DNA of 64,000 nt from a virus. The notes under the pieces were generated by a model. That model worked only from the letters and a program-made list of their open reading frames with translations. It did no database searches and was not told the origin of the DNA. Location of the stretch: positions 1 through 64,000 of the IMG/VR virus record IMGVR_UViG_3300048588_001019; one strand, 5' to 3'. Position numbers and translations under genes: made by a program. Shown piece by piece: positions 41,386 through 51,159 of the stretch (position 1 is the first letter of the stretch; each line of letters begins with the position of its first letter).

Positions 41386-44300
41386 TTAAGTATTCGGAAC
41401 AGGCCCTGGTATGGGAATTCTTGGCGTGGAGGGCGGTACAACGCTTGGACTCGGAATTAAAATCGGCCCTCTCGGATAACCATAATATTTTTCGTCTACA
41501 GGTTCGCCTGGATTTGTCAAAACGGGTACTTTAGGGCCATATGTAGGCTGTGCGTTGCGAATATTTTCAATGGCTTGATCCAGTTCAGTTTTAGTCTTGA
41601 TTTGTTTCATAACGTCTTTGACGGCTTCCCCCATGGGTCCATAATTGGGCGAATATCGAGGAACAGGGGGTAATGGACGTGCAGACGGCACCATCGGAAT
41701 ACATTGCATCCCATCCGGATCTATTTTGTTAATTGGGTCATTGTCCGCATACACATAAAAATTGGAGCCTGCATCAAACCGAAGTGGGTCTTTGTTCAAC
41801 CATCTTCCTATTGAAGGGTCGTAGTCTCGTGCTCCGAACTTGATTAGACCAGTTTCTCCGTCATAAATTCCACCTGCAAATCCAAACGGTTGAAAACCGG
41901 GGTTGGAGTCACTCAAAACGTTACCCCACATATCATAAACAATCTTTTGAACAATCTCACCATTTTCTGAATTGATTACATATATAGGACTGCCGACATG
42001 ATCATGTATGATACGATAAGTTACATTATTTTTTATGATCAAGTCTGGACTATTGGTTTTTGTTCCGTAAACAAAGGTCGCGCTAACTGAACCGTCTTCT
42101 GCAAGTTGAGCCACTGGCCTAAGAGCATCTTGGTAGAGAAATGCATATGTGAAGATTCCATTGACTTTACGACTCAGCCTGTGATTTTCCGTGTCCGTAT
42201 CATATGCTACCGTACTCCCAGAGGAGTCAGTTACTGAAAGCAAATTTCCCACAGCATCGTAATTGTAGGAGATCTTTCTTCCACTTGGGTCAGTCTTTTC
42301 TTCGAGATTTCCATTCAAGTTGTATTTATAGACCCATTCGCTTGAGGATACTAAGCGATCGTGGCTGTCATATTGCTCTCCTTTCCCTTTTTGAAAGCGA
42401 TTTCCGTTCGCGTCGTAACTGTAGGATGCAATTAGAGTTCCGTTAGATCTTTCAGATATCAACTGGCCAATAGCGTCGTATCCAAACTTCTTGAGTTCAA
42501 CTCCATTTGGATCCGAGCTCTCTCTTGAGACTATATTTCCAAGAAGGTTGCGTGTATAGACCTGTTTATTTAGCTGAATGCCATTCGAGCTAGTCTCTTG
42601 AGAAATGAGCTCTCCGAAATTATTATAGGTCATAGCTGTTGTAACAACTCCAACCGAGCTGGAACTGATAAGGCCATTAATTTCGGATCTATTGATAGTC
42701 AAAGTATTTGCGCTAACAATTTCGTTTTCTGTATTGTAGGTATAGCTAACCGCTGGTTGCCCATTTACTGAGATCGAAGACAGAGTATAGTAAGGAGTCC
42801 ACGACAGGTTTACTTTTCCTTTCACGGGGCCATTCCACTCTCTTCCAGTAATTAGACTGCCGTCGTATTCATAACTCAAAAATTGTTCACCGGATTGAGC
42901 ATAAATCAATCTATCGGTGGCGATGTCATACTGAAAGGTTTGAGCGACTGACTTACCTTGCACTGAGTATAATTTCCCGACTGTTTGATCATATCCCATT
43001 ACAATGGCAGTGCCATCAGGTTGATTAATTCTGATAGGTTCATCGTCCAGCGAGTATTCCCAACTCCATGTAGGTCTGTCACTACCGAGCCGGGGCTCGA
43101 GAGATTGACTGAGGAGATTTTTCTGATCGAATGTAAAATCATAGGTCTTATCGATAGGGACAGAAACTTGGGTTCTATTACCGTTGTTATCGAATTGCAT
43201 CTTCACAACTTGACCATTCGCTAGAGTTTGCGAAGTGAGGCGACGATTAGCATCATATGCAAATTGTGTGGTTTGGCCCAAAGGGTTACTTAGAGATGTC
43301 AATAGGCCTGTACTATCGTAGGTTAATGTATAGGTCCGGGGTCCACGTGTAATCGATGTTAGTTGACCTCTCTCGTTATAGGTATTCAAAGTTGCTGCTA
43401 GCCCGCCTGAAGTTATTTTTGTTGGATCGCCTTTATTATTAAGTGCAATGGTTGTTTTTCTGCCACTTGGGCTGACAATCGTATACTGCATGTTTGCCTT
43501 CGAGAATCTCGTCCTGGTGATTCCAAGGCCCAGTTTGTTGAAAGTTTTATTGAAAACGATGAGGCTAAGAGGGTTTGTAGCATCCTCATAATTAGCTGCC
43601 TCAGAAATGGTTGTTTGCGCTGTCAGGCCTGAAGGAAGTCTTTCTATGATGTTACTTAAAAAAACTCTTTGGGGGAAAAGTGGACTGGATTTGTAATCCA
43701 TGCTTGTCTCTGTCCCATCCCTTGTTCTGGATATCTTTTGTTTGCCATTGATAGATGACCTTAGAATATTGCCGCGATCATTTTCGTGATTTCGCACGAT
43801 AGTGTCTGTTGTTCCATCGTGATTACTGACAGTTTGGAAGTAACGATTGCGGTTCAGTGGAGAGGTGACTCGTATTTCTTCCATATACGGGCTGGTATTG
43901 CTGAATGTTCTACTTGAAGTGCTTTCAACGAATTTTCTGATTAGTCCTTTCGCATCGGTAGTCTGGCTTAAAAGCCCCTGGCTGTCATAGGTATATACTT
44001 TGGTCGAATTGTTGGGGTATGTGTAGGTTAGCATCAGGCCCAGGCTTGGTCCTTCGCCATATGTAAACTTAGTGATGTTTCCGACAGGATCCTGTAGATC
44101 ATAGATATAGCCGTTCTCATTTATGTTGACTTTTGTTAGCTCACCGTGAGGACTTAGAATACCTGTCAGTTGCCCAGTCGCTGATCGCTGCAGAGTCGTA
44201 GTGTTGCCATATTTGTCTGTGATGCTAATAAGTCTGTTTAAATCGTCGTGTTCAAAGATTGTTGTAGCGATGTTGGATATTGCATCAAATGTCTTGAGGT

Positions 44301-45333
44301 GGAGCCCTCTTGGTGAGAACAAATAGATTTCAGTGGCGTCACTGGACGGAATGTAGATATTGCCTTCAGCGTCAGTTTTCCAAACTGGAGTTGTGTTGAG
44401 GTTTAGAAGCGGCATCCTTTGTCCAAAGCCCGTAAACACAAGGTTGCTTGCGCTGTCAAAGCTGTGATAGTGACTTATTGACCACCCTCCTAAATTGAAG
44501 CGGTCAGAGTAGGTACTATTGTTCATTACAAATCTAAATAGCTTGGCGATGGTTCCATTTCCGTCACCGCCAGGATTGAATTCCGTTTTTATTACAATCC
44601 GAGTTGTTCCTTGAACGGAGCCTTTCACAAGCTGACCTGCAGCATCAAGGCCGTCCCAAACGACCCTTTGTGAGACTGAGTCGCTCTCTTGTATGTAAGT
44701 CCTGTTTATCGGTATGCTTTTGGAATAGGTTCGGTCGCCAATTTTTGTAATAAAATTAACTTTCAGAATCTTGCCATAGTGGGGCTGCGGATAGAACTGT
44801 CTAATTGATTTTGTGACGATTCGGTCGGCATAGGAACCGCCGATTGTATTTCGTGAGGAGTAGGTGAGCGAGTACGGAGTACCGACGATTTCATAGCTCT
44901 GACTCACACTTCTATCTCTACATTCTATCTTTGATCCAGACACACTTGTGGGTAAGTCTGAGGTCCCGTCGCACGAGCCTCCTTTAGGCATTGGATCGCC
45001 TGGGCCAGAGCCACCACCCGAGCCGGAGTCATCGTCGCCGCTATCACCAACAGCTGGAGTATCTTCAAAACAGACGGGATCTGTTGGATGTTGCGGGCAA
45101 TAGTCTGTTCTAACTTGAGCTCTAAACTCTTCAAGAGGTGTACTCTCGTTGCCATCAGAGTAGCAGCTCTCCGATCCGCCGCCAGAAAATTTGCAGTACT
45201 GAAACCTATAGGTCGATCCGCACTCAAATGGCACCGATGATCGCGAATCATAGTTCTTAGACGCATCTGTTGCGCATGACCAAGTAGACCAAGTTGGGAT
45301 ACCTGTTCCGGATTCTTTGTATGTCCCGAGCAT
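41386..45333 (-). CDS. Rhs/YD-repeat protein, 5' end displaced by an IS
   Basis: The remaining 1315 residues include a cysteine-rich N-part, a Gly/Asp/Ser linker (around residues 95-115), then a long YD-repeat shell of Y-D-x2-G-x-L type units. It ends with the Rhs core signature (GARDYDPSIGRWLNKDPLRF) and DPDG at about residue 1205. After the core, only 90 proline-rich residues follow (VPPSTPRIPIPGPVPNT), so the tip shows no recognisable toxin domain. The frame's first ATG has no ribosome site and abuts the IS at 45333. The native lipoprotein start is at 46741. The YD shell normally encloses a cleaved C-terminal toxin. Confidence 0.9.
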   Translation of the reverse strand: MLGTYKESGTGIPTWSTWSCATDASKNYDSRSSVPFECGSTYRFQYCKFSGGGSESCYSDGNESTPLEEFRAQVRTDYCPQHPTDPVCFEDTPAVGDSGDDDSGSGGGSGPGDPMPKGGSCDGTSDLPTSVSGSKIECRDRSVSQSYEIVGTPYSLTYSSRNTIGGSYADRIVTKSIRQFYPQPHYGKILKVNFITKIGDRTYSKSIPINRTYIQESDSVSQRVVWDGLDAAGQLVKGSVQGTTRIVIKTEFNPGGDGNGTIAKLFRFVMNNSTYSDRFNLGGWSISHYHSFDSASNLVFTGFGQRMPLLNLNTTPVWKTDAEGNIYIPSSDATEIYLFSPRGLHLKTFDAISNIATTIFEHDDLNRLISITDKYGNTTTLQRSATGQLTGILSPHGELTKVNINENGYIYDLQDPVGNITKFTYGEGPSLGLMLTYTYPNNSTKVYTYDSQGLLSQTTDAKGLIRKFVESTSSRTFSNTSPYMEEIRVTSPLNRNRYFQTVSNHDGTTDTIVRNHENDRGNILRSSINGKQKISRTRDGTETSMDYKSSPLFPQRVFLSNIIERLPSGLTAQTTISEAANYEDATNPLSLIVFNKTFNKLGLGITRTRFSKANMQYTIVSPSGRKTTIALNNKGDPTKITSGGLAATLNTYNERGQLTSITRGPRTYTLTYDSTGLLTSLSNPLGQTTQFAYDANRRLTSQTLANGQVVKMQFDNNGNRTQVSVPIDKTYDFTFDQKNLLSQSLEPRLGSDRPTWSWEYSLDDEPIRINQPDGTAIVMGYDQTVGKLYSVQGKSVAQTFQYDIATDRLIYAQSGEQFLSYEYDGSLITGREWNGPVKGKVNLSWTPYYTLSSISVNGQPAVSYTYNTENEIVSANTLTINRSEINGLISSSSVGVVTTAMTYNNFGELISQETSSNGIQLNKQVYTRNLLGNIVSRESSDPNGVELKKFGYDAIGQLISERSNGTLIASYSYDANGNRFQKGKGEQYDSHDRLVSSSEWVYKYNLNGNLEEKTDPSGRKISYNYDAVGNLLSVTDSSGSTVAYDTDTENHRLSRKVNGIFTYAFLYQDALRPVAQLAEDGSVSATFVYGTKTNSPDLIIKNNVTYRIIHDHVGSPIYVINSENGEIVQKIVYDMWGNVLSDSNPGFQPFGFAGGIYDGETGLIKFGARDYDPSIGRWLNKDPLRFDAGSNFYVYADNDPINKIDPDGMQCIPMVPSARPLPPVPRYSPNYGPMGEAVKDVMKQIKTKTELDQAIENIRNAQPTYGPKVPVLTNPGEPVDEKYYGYPRGPILIPSPSVVPPSTPRIPIPGPVPNT

Positions 45334-45364
45334 ACCCCTGTTTTTCTTCCAGAAAGAAATTGAA

Positions 45365-46144
45365 TCAGCCTGCTAGACGTAATCCCTTTGTCTCTGCAAA
45401 TTTGCTTGGCGTCATTCCTCCCAGAGAGGTGTGAGGCCTTCTTTCGTTGTAATCGATCCGCCAGTCTTCGATGATGCCTCGGGCATCTTTCAGATTCGAA
45501 AACCAGTACATGTTCAGGCATTCATCCCGAAGGCGTCCATTAAAGCTCTCGATAAACGCGTTCTCGTTTTTCTCTCCAGGGCTTGCGAAGTGAAGCCTAA
45601 CTCCGTTGTCCAAAGCCCATTTTGTGAGAGCTTTGCTGATGAATTCCGGGCCCTGGTCAACGCCGATTTCCTCCGGCAATCCCCGTTCGGCTTTCAACTT
45701 CTCCAGGACGCGAACAACGCGATGCCCGGAAAGGGATGTATCAATTTCCATCGCTGGACACTCGCGCGACCATTCGTCGATGATCGTGAGAATCCTGAAC
45801 GACCGACCGCTTGCAAGATTGTCGTGCACGAAGTCCATCGACCAACGGGAATTGGCTTTGGTAAGCGGCGGCAGCGGGTTCTCGGGCTTATAAACCCGAC
45901 GCTTTGGCTTTCGCTTCTTGAGCTGCAACCCGTTTCCATAATATATGCGCTCGGTGCGCTTATGATTTTTGACAAGGCCTTCACTTCGCAGTACGAGGTG
46001 TACGCGGGGGCATCCGAATCGCGGACGCTCTTCGAGCAGATTCTTCATCCTATCAAGGATTTGGTGGTCCTCGGCCGGCTTTTTCTCATATCGAACGGTG
46101 GAACGGTCTGCGCCCACTATCTTACAGGCCCGACGCTGGCTCAT
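45365..46144 (-). CDS. IS transposase OrfB (DDE domain)
   Basis: The 259-residue frame contains the DDE core: WSMDFVHD, VDQGPEF and NAFIESFNGRLRDECLN, with RPRFGCPRVHLVL of the N-terminal HTH_21-like segment. The frame extends upstream without a start and joins OrfA by -1 frameshifting, giving the active OrfAB. Confidence 0.95.
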   Translation of the reverse strand: MSQRRACKIVGADRSTVRYEKKPAEDHQILDRMKNLLEERPRFGCPRVHLVLRSEGLVKNHKRTERIYYGNGLQLKKRKPKRRVYKPENPLPPLTKANSRWSMDFVHDNLASGRSFRILTIIDEWSRECPAMEIDTSLSGHRVVRVLEKLKAERGLPEEIGVDQGPEFISKALTKWALDNGVRLHFASPGEKNENAFIESFNGRLRDECLNMYWFSNLKDARGIIEDWRIDYNERRPHTSLGGMTPSKFAETKGLRLAG

Positions 46145-46194
46145 GCCGAAGGCTTCCTGGACAAGCTCAACGGCTTTGCGCTCCTCGTCAGGCC

Positions 46195-46461
46195 CTAGAA
46201 CTTTTTTTCGAGGAGAAACTTGATGGCTTGGATGTCAAGTGCCTGATCCGCCACGATTTGCTTCAATCGACGGTTTTCATCTTCCAGTGCCTTAAGCTTC
46301 TGGGCTTCTGAGACTTCCAGGCCTCCGTATTTGGCCTTCCACTTGTAAAAAGCCTGCTGGCTGATACCAAGGTCGCGGCAGATGTCCTGAACCTTCTCGC
46401 CCGCTTCCTGGCGCTTCAGAGCTTTGATAATTTGTTCTTCCGTGAAACGACTCTTCTTCAT
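46195..46461 (-). CDS. IS transposase OrfA (HTH_Tnp_1)
   Basis: The 88-residue protein starts MKKSRFTEEQIIKALKRQEA, the hallmark of IS407/IS51-type OrfA, with a helix-turn-helix and a leucine-zipper coil (LKALEDENRRLKQIVADQAL). It ends at the A-run EKKF where slippage into OrfB is expected. Confidence 0.95.
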   Translation of the reverse strand: MKKSRFTEEQIIKALKRQEAGEKVQDICRDLGISQQAFYKWKAKYGGLEVSEAQKLKALEDENRRLKQIVADQALDIQAIKFLLEKKF

Positions 46462-46529
46462 ACGAATCTCCCTGCTGTGCTCAGTGACACAGGAGATTCA
46501 ACTTATCAATGGAGGAATTTGACGGGGTA

Positions 46530-46741
46530 CCCTCGGTCCGGCATGCACATCCTATACTCGGTAAAATGGTCTCCACCCAAATGTATTCAGGAGAAGTCAG
46601 GCGCAGGGGGGTGCTGAGTGATTCACTGTCGGAGTTAAGTGAATATTTTTCGTTGTCGGAATTCGTGCTTTCTGTGCGATTGAAGCAGCTAAAGTGGAGA
46701 ATCACAAAGAATCCTGGAAACCAAAACTTTTTAATAAACAT
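46530..46741 (-). pseudogene. Severed N-terminus of the Rhs lipoprotein
   Basis: The frame from ATG 46741 starts MFIKKFWFPGFFVILHFSC, a lipoprotein signal with lipobox-like HFSC, and proceeds in a polar, Ser/Asn-rich stretch to SIGCACRTEG at the IS edge. The IS then adds 15 foreign codons. Together with the 45333 frame this restores a membrane-anchored Rhs protein of about 1385 residues. The first ATG of the downstream frame would otherwise leave the protein without a signal. Confidence 0.7.
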
Positions 46742-46907
46742 ATTGCCGCCTTTAAACCGTATATGAGGACGGTTCGGGCGAGAGTCTTTTCTGATAAACT
46801 TACAATTTCGTATTTATAAGGGGTACTGGGGAGTCCACTAAACAGGATGGCCTAAAGTCGGGTAATCATGAAATATTGGTTTTGTTCAGATCATAGCAAC
46901 CCTTGTC

Positions 46908-46985
46908 GGTAAAGGAATCTTAACTGCGAAATCCCAGCGTGGCGATGCCTCAGGCCTCCGCAGGAACTTCCCCACCGATAAGTCT
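46908..46985. repeat. Dispersed dyad, copy 4
   Basis: GGTAAAGGAATCTTAAC (46908-46924) and the trailing GCGATGCCTCAGGCCTCCGC block match the family. It directly abuts the tail-like remnant at 46983. Between 46742 and 46907 no gene is seen. Confidence 0.65.
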
Positions 46986-47261
46986 CTCATTCCCCGGTCG
47001 ATGTTTCCAAATGCGTTGCGCGGCCGTAAGGATGTCTTCGCGTTAGACTTCTCGAAGAGCTCATGCTGGAAGTCTTATCCTCACAATGGGATCTTTCAGC
47101 GCGTGAGGGGCGGGCAGCAAGTTAGGATTCTTTTTCTGCTCAAGGATAAAAAGACGACGCCGACTCGCTGGCAATTCAGCGAGCGGGTGGAGAAGGTGGT
47201 CGATGAATACTTTGATCGCTACTACGATGACGATGAACTCGATAGTCCATTAAGGCCGTGA
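46983..47261 (+). pseudogene. Tail-like gene fragment (copy 4)
   Basis: Starts abruptly at a SMFPNALRGRKDVFA-type stretch and follows the intact protein to the end (FQRVRGGQ, LKDKKTTPTRWQFSE, YFDRYYDDDELD), with a stop at 47259-47261. The first two thirds are missing and replaced by the dyad repeat. The hairpin-like AAAAAAGGG motif follows. Confidence 0.8.
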
Positions 47262-47310
47262 GAGCTAGGCGACCAATCTCAGATAGCAGTCCATAAAAAA
47301 GGGCCCGCAT

Positions 47311-47545
47311 CAAAAGCCGATTAAGCTATACACTCGGCCGATTCTGAGCCACAGGGATGTTGGCGACGTCGTTTATGATCCTTTCGCGGGATCCGGAGTG
47401 ATCTTTAGAGCTGCGTAGGTGACCGGACGGATTGCGCTGGGTTTCGAGATCGAGCCGCACTTTTGCGGAAGGATCATTGAGCGCCTGAAAGTGCAGTACA
47501 GCCTTAGAGCAAAAATTGTTGGAAGCGTGTTTGACTGCAAAAGCC
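47311..47545 (+). pseudogene. DNA methyltransferase fragment (copy 4)
   Basis: Matches the intact gene from HPTQKPIELYVRPI (here CAAAAGCCGATTAAGCTATA) through DPFAGSGVIF to the end. Several substitutions and a TAG stop replace the alanine-rich stretch after IFRA. The catalytic DPPY part is absent. It lies about 50 bp after the tail-like fragment, mirroring the intact order. Confidence 0.8.
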
Positions 47546-47556
47546 TGCCTAGGGCC

Positions 47557-47610
47557 GGTAAAGAATTCTTAACCAACGAAAGGTCGTCGGGGCAGTGCCT
47601 CAAGCTTCCG
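47557..47610. repeat. Dispersed dyad, copy 5
   Basis: GGTAAAGAATTCTTAACC (47557-47574), then CGAAAGG-TCGTCGG and GCCTCAAGCTTCCG, the same order as at 29276. It begins within about 10 bp of the end of the methyltransferase fragment. From 47611 to 48050 there are only short overlapping frames on both strands; the minus-strand one at 47704-47925 has several cysteines but no ribosome site, so I leave it uncalled. Confidence 0.65.
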
Positions 47611-48050
47611 GTAAGTTGAATTCAGGAGAGTGTCTCCTATGCGGTCTATCGTTAATCTCCAAAGTCACCCATCTGACTGGTCACGTTTATCTCGAAATTT
47701 TTCTTAACCCAAGGCATTAAATTGACCGTATACTGATACAATGGAAGTATTTCTGGAAGATAACATGCGCTTCGCCTGTTTAAGCAATTCTTGGCAGATG
47801 CAGATGCAGGTACAGCCGAAATCAAAACGGACTTCAGGTACGCACTTTGGGCCCGATCTGTTGTATTTAACAACTTCAGGAGGTTCGCAATCCTGTCGGT
47901 TAATGCTAGCTGCTTTTTCCGCCATACATTCGGTGAAAAATACGCGGATATCTACCTCCCGAGCATATCAGAAAGCCGAACCGTTCAGGTGACATTTGTT
48001 TGTTAGATAAACTCCGCGACTGAACTGAAACCTATTGAGTGGATGATGTG

Positions 48051-49931
48051 ATGAGCAAAGTATTTCTTCGCAATTTGCGCTTCTTCTTAATTCTAATTTG
48101 TGCAGTCAAGCCCTCACTGGGGTCTGCCTTCGCTGAGGCTCAGCCAATTCGTAACTTTCATATGGCAGAGATCAAAGATGAATCACTTTCTATCGAAGCC
48201 ATTATAAGGGAAAAGGACTCCCTGTCCTGGAACAAAGTCAGTGATACGGCTGCGAATTTTTATAGAGGGGACACACGAAATGTCGTCAGATTTAAGTTAC
48301 AACAACTCGAGTATGATGAGATTGTAATAAGGGTTTTTTATGCCCATATTCAAAACACTCAAGCTTTCGCGGTTGATGGAGATAATGCTCGAGAACTTAA
48401 AGCTCTCCCTGATAGATATGCAGCCTTTCTAGTTCCTCGGGAATACATAGGTAAGGACATTTTTGTTATTCAGAAATTTTCAGGGTTTTCCATGTTTGGG
48501 CCTAGGCCTATCTTTTTTATGGATCGATATGCGTACCAAATCGACGCTGAGATGGATCGAATGTATATAGGCATAGTGTTCGGTATTATCTTCATCATGA
48601 TCGTGTACAATATAGGAATGTTCCTATTATTTCGAAAAGTCTACTTGTTACTTTACATTCTCTACTGTTTATCGGCAGCGTTTCAGTTTTCGTTCACAAG
48701 TGGTTTGACGTTAAGAGGCTCTCTTGAGGTGGGTCTGTTTTATTACATAGCATCATTTTCAAGCGGATCTTTCGCTGTATTGTTCTCGATGCATGTCTTG
48801 AACATCAAGCGAGAATCAATCTCGCTGTACCGGATTGGACTTTTTGTTCTCACGATCTCTTTTATAAGCCTGATTGGTTCCCTATTGGGTCATCATTTTT
48901 TCGTCAAGTACTTCGTATCCCTCGCGTTTCCTGTTTTAGGATATTCCACTTTTCTTGCCGTTCGCGCAGCGTACAACGGCTATAGACCAGCATATGCCAT
49001 GCTTCTGGGTTGGTCCGGCCTTTGGCTGTCATTTGTTTTGGTCGCTATGCAGTTCTTAATATCAGGATTTCCAAATATGGGGTGGGGGCCACCTATCGCG
49101 ATTTCATTTGAAATCGCTACATTTTCTTTTGCAATGGGCCAGAAGCTGAGGATGAGCGAACTCAAATTCATGAAGGAAAATCAGCACGCTTTCGCAGAAA
49201 TGGCAAAGATGGTGTACTCACATCAACTGTCGGATATCAGGCTTGGAAAGCCTTTAGAAGAAACCATGCCGACCACCACATCTCAGGCTTGTGTTCTATC
49301 TTTTGATATTATTGGATCAAGCAAAATCCAGCACGTAAACGCCAAGATATTTTTCAGAAACACGTTTACTAAGTGCAATGAAATCATTTCTGAGGGCTAC
49401 GATGGCAAGAACCTAAGAGCCAATGCTTATCGCATTAAAGAAATGGGTGACGGTTTCTTGTGCTCTATTGGGTACCCTTTTCAAGCCATGAGCAATAATC
49501 TGGCCCATGATGCAGTTGATTTGGCTAAGAGATTCGCAAAGGTCCTCCATGAAGAGCAAAAAATGCTTCATACCGAAATTCCCACTACATGCGGGATTGG
49601 TATTGCACTGGACACAATCACGGGTTTTTATCCAGAAGCAGGAACCAAAGAATATGACCTTTATGGTCAGGCCATTGTCCTCGCTACTCGTTACGAAGGA
49701 ATGAGAAAGACGCTTTTTGAAGCGGATAAAGGTCGTTCGGTTCTTATTATTCAAGAAAAGGTTTTTCTAAGCCTGGATCCTTCGCATAGATGTGGATTTG
49801 CTTCAATTGATCTGAAAGAACTCGGAGTCGTCGTCAGAGACGATCCCGCAGCCACTAAGCTCTACTATCAATATCTGGATCAGGATTCGGTTGGCGAAGA
49901 GCGACCAGGAGGTCATTTAAAGGTTGTGTGA
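48051..49931 (+). CDS. 7TM-DISM membrane protein with class III adenylate cyclase domain
   Basis: ATG 48051 (626 aa; GTG 48039 possible). A signal peptide is followed by a beta-rich extracytoplasmic sensor region (to about residue 165) and seven hydrophobic segments (about 170-370), the 7TMR-DISM build. A class III cyclase domain follows from about 405: LSFDIIGSS (first metal Asp), IKEMGDGFL (Lys for adenine and second metal Asp) and EYDLYGQAIVLATRYEG. Lys and the Asp of YDLYG favour ATP as substrate. The transition-state Asn of the usual V-N-x-A-x-R motif reads V here, while Arg is kept. It would make cAMP in response to an outside signal, if active. Confidence 0.85.
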   Translation: MSKVFLRNLRFFLILICAVKPSLGSAFAEAQPIRNFHMAEIKDESLSIEAIIREKDSLSWNKVSDTAANFYRGDTRNVVRFKLQQLEYDEIVIRVFYAHIQNTQAFAVDGDNARELKALPDRYAAFLVPREYIGKDIFVIQKFSGFSMFGPRPIFFMDRYAYQIDAEMDRMYIGIVFGIIFIMIVYNIGMFLLFRKVYLLLYILYCLSAAFQFSFTSGLTLRGSLEVGLFYYIASFSSGSFAVLFSMHVLNIKRESISLYRIGLFVLTISFISLIGSLLGHHFFVKYFVSLAFPVLGYSTFLAVRAAYNGYRPAYAMLLGWSGLWLSFVLVAMQFLISGFPNMGWGPPIAISFEIATFSFAMGQKLRMSELKFMKENQHAFAEMAKMVYSHQLSDIRLGKPLEETMPTTTSQACVLSFDIIGSSKIQHVNAKIFFRNTFTKCNEIISEGYDGKNLRANAYRIKEMGDGFLCSIGYPFQAMSNNLAHDAVDLAKRFAKVLHEEQKMLHTEIPTTCGIGIALDTITGFYPEAGTKEYDLYGQAIVLATRYEGMRKTLFEADKGRSVLIIQEKVFLSLDPSHRCGFASIDLKELGVVVRDDPAATKLYYQYLDQDSVGEERPGGHLKVV

Positions 49932-50133
49932 TTATTACTTTGGCAATCCTCTGAGCGAGTAAGAGCCGAGTCACAGAGAAGATTAGCTGTTATCTGACGT
50001 CTAGTTCTGTTTCCGCAATTCTATCAACTATCTTTGTCTCTCAATATCGCGGGCTAGAGATCTCCGTAGTTAGAATGCGAGGAGTTGAAGGTCGGCGAAT
50101 TAATCGAACTAGGTGGATCAGGGAGGTCCTATA

Positions 50134-50373
50134 ATGAAACTAAACGAACTAAGGGCCAAGCTTGAAGCGGAGAATTTTCCTAACGATACTTTCAATCTCG
50201 ACGGTAACACACCGAAAAATAATGATGGAGTTTACGTTCTATCCAAAGTAGAGGATATATGGATCATACTGCTGATCGATAGGGGGAATCGCATAGAGAG
50301 ATTTTCAAGCTTTTCCGAGGAGGAGGCTTGTTCGGAGTTCTATAGGCTAATGAAGAGAGACATTGGCTTCTAA
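50134..50373 (+). CDS. Immunity-like small protein
   Basis: GGGAGG is seven bases before ATG 50134 (79 aa). The pattern MKLNELRAKLEAENFPNDTF, then NLDG, a central W-I-I-L-L-I-D-R-G-N strand and F-S-E-E-E-A-C-S-E-F-Y-R is typical of small immunity-type proteins found with polymorphic toxins (acidic helix, then W-x-V-Y-Y-x-E-R-G and F-x-(S/T)-E-x-E-A-C). No toxin gene is adjacent, so it looks like an orphan. Confidence 0.5.
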   Translation: MKLNELRAKLEAENFPNDTFNLDGNTPKNNDGVYVLSKVEDIWIILLIDRGNRIERFSSFSEEEACSEFYRLMKRDIGF

Positions 50374-50772
50374 CCTGCAGCCTCCGGAGGTCGACGGTAT
50401 ATTTCCCGCGGCAAACCCTGAACTGTTGGCGGAAATTTTGTCGCGGCATGGGTTTATCTTAGCCGTGCAAACTGAAAGGATTAACAAGCGAGGGCGTGAG
50501 TTCTGAGAGGGATCGGTGGTTGATCGGATAATCCTCTGAGTCGATCGAAACCGAAATCCAGCCGAAAATATTTTGTCGATTGAAATCCTCATAGCATATA
50601 ATCCGGCCAAACTCGGATCGATAGTGCGGATGACCCTGGCCTTGGTCCACACGCGGTACCGACGTACTTCCATAAAATGTGCAGTCAGGTCGATTAACAA
50701 AGCCCATTTCCTCCGTTGCTGGGACGAAAGAGCGAGGAAAACATTGCATCGAAGTCCTGAATTAGATCACGC
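50374..50772. other. Gap with a possible gene remnant
   Basis: Overlapping frames occur on both strands. The minus frame at 50459-50749 has a plausible composition (HPHYRSEFGRIICYEDFNRQ) but starts without a clear ribosome site and ends without a neighbour. It may be a decayed toxin tip or nothing. I call no gene. Confidence 0.2.
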
Positions 50773-51159
50773 TCATAGTTTTAACCGGATCAGCTTGCCG
50801 TTCTTCATCTGATACCCGTCCTTTGCCAAGTACTCGTCCAGCTTTCTTGGGATATGCAGCATGGTGTTGGGAATCTTGCTGTGTACGAATTCCAGGGTTG
50901 GAATAATCGGGAGTATTGAATGGCGGTCGGTCCAGTTGATAGTGGCATAGGAGCGGCATAAGGCTTCATCGAGTGTTGAGATACCCGCAAGATCACACAT
51001 GACTTTGTATTTCACCCAGTCGTCAGTTACGAGGCGCGCGCCAAGCGCGAACAGATCGCGAGTTTCCTTGCTTAGCAACTCCCTTTTTGACGCATTTTCC
51101 ATTCCCTGCCCCATTAACCATTCATTTGTATGGTATGTGACGCGGTAGTGATTGGTCAA
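50773..51159 (-). CDS. Hypothetical protein with conserved-looking C-terminus
   Basis: A 128-residue soluble protein; internal ATG before ENASKRELL is an alternative start. It is helical and ends KLDEYLAKDGYQMKNGKLIR, a pattern like the ends of some abortive-infection-related proteins. No enzyme motif is visible. Between 51160 and 51419 only sequences shared with 32640-32710 are seen. Confidence 0.5.
   Translation of the reverse strand: MTNHYRVTYHTNEWLMGQGMENASKRELLSKETRDLFALGARLVTDDWVKYKVMCDLAGISTLDEALCRSYATINWTDRHSILPIIPTLEFVHSKIPNTMLHIPRKLDEYLAKDGYQMKNGKLIRLKL

Larger units (their letters stand above)
45333..46529 (-). mobile_element. IS3-family (IS407-like) insertion sequence in the Rhs gene
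   Basis: The 1197-bp element has inverted repeats: TACCCC(TG)...TTCTTCCAG at the left and its counterpart TACCCCGTCAAATTCCTCC at the right, both followed by an AGTTGAATC-like block. It encodes OrfA (46195-46461) and OrfB (45365-46144) with an A7G slippery run near 46203. I see no clean target duplication, so ends may have been altered by recombination. Confidence 0.85.

Noticed and set aside
45431-46198. Plus-strand ORF of 255 codons opposite the IS transposase
   Set aside because: Antisense shadow of OrfB, which has a full DDE triad.
47704-47925. Minus-strand cysteine-containing ORF
   Set aside because: No ribosome site, and an equally long plus-strand frame overlaps; evidence is too thin to call.
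50459-50749. Minus-strand ORF as an Rhs-tip or toxin gene
   Set aside because: Composition is suggestive, but there is no start signal, catalytic motif or partner, and competing frames overlap it.
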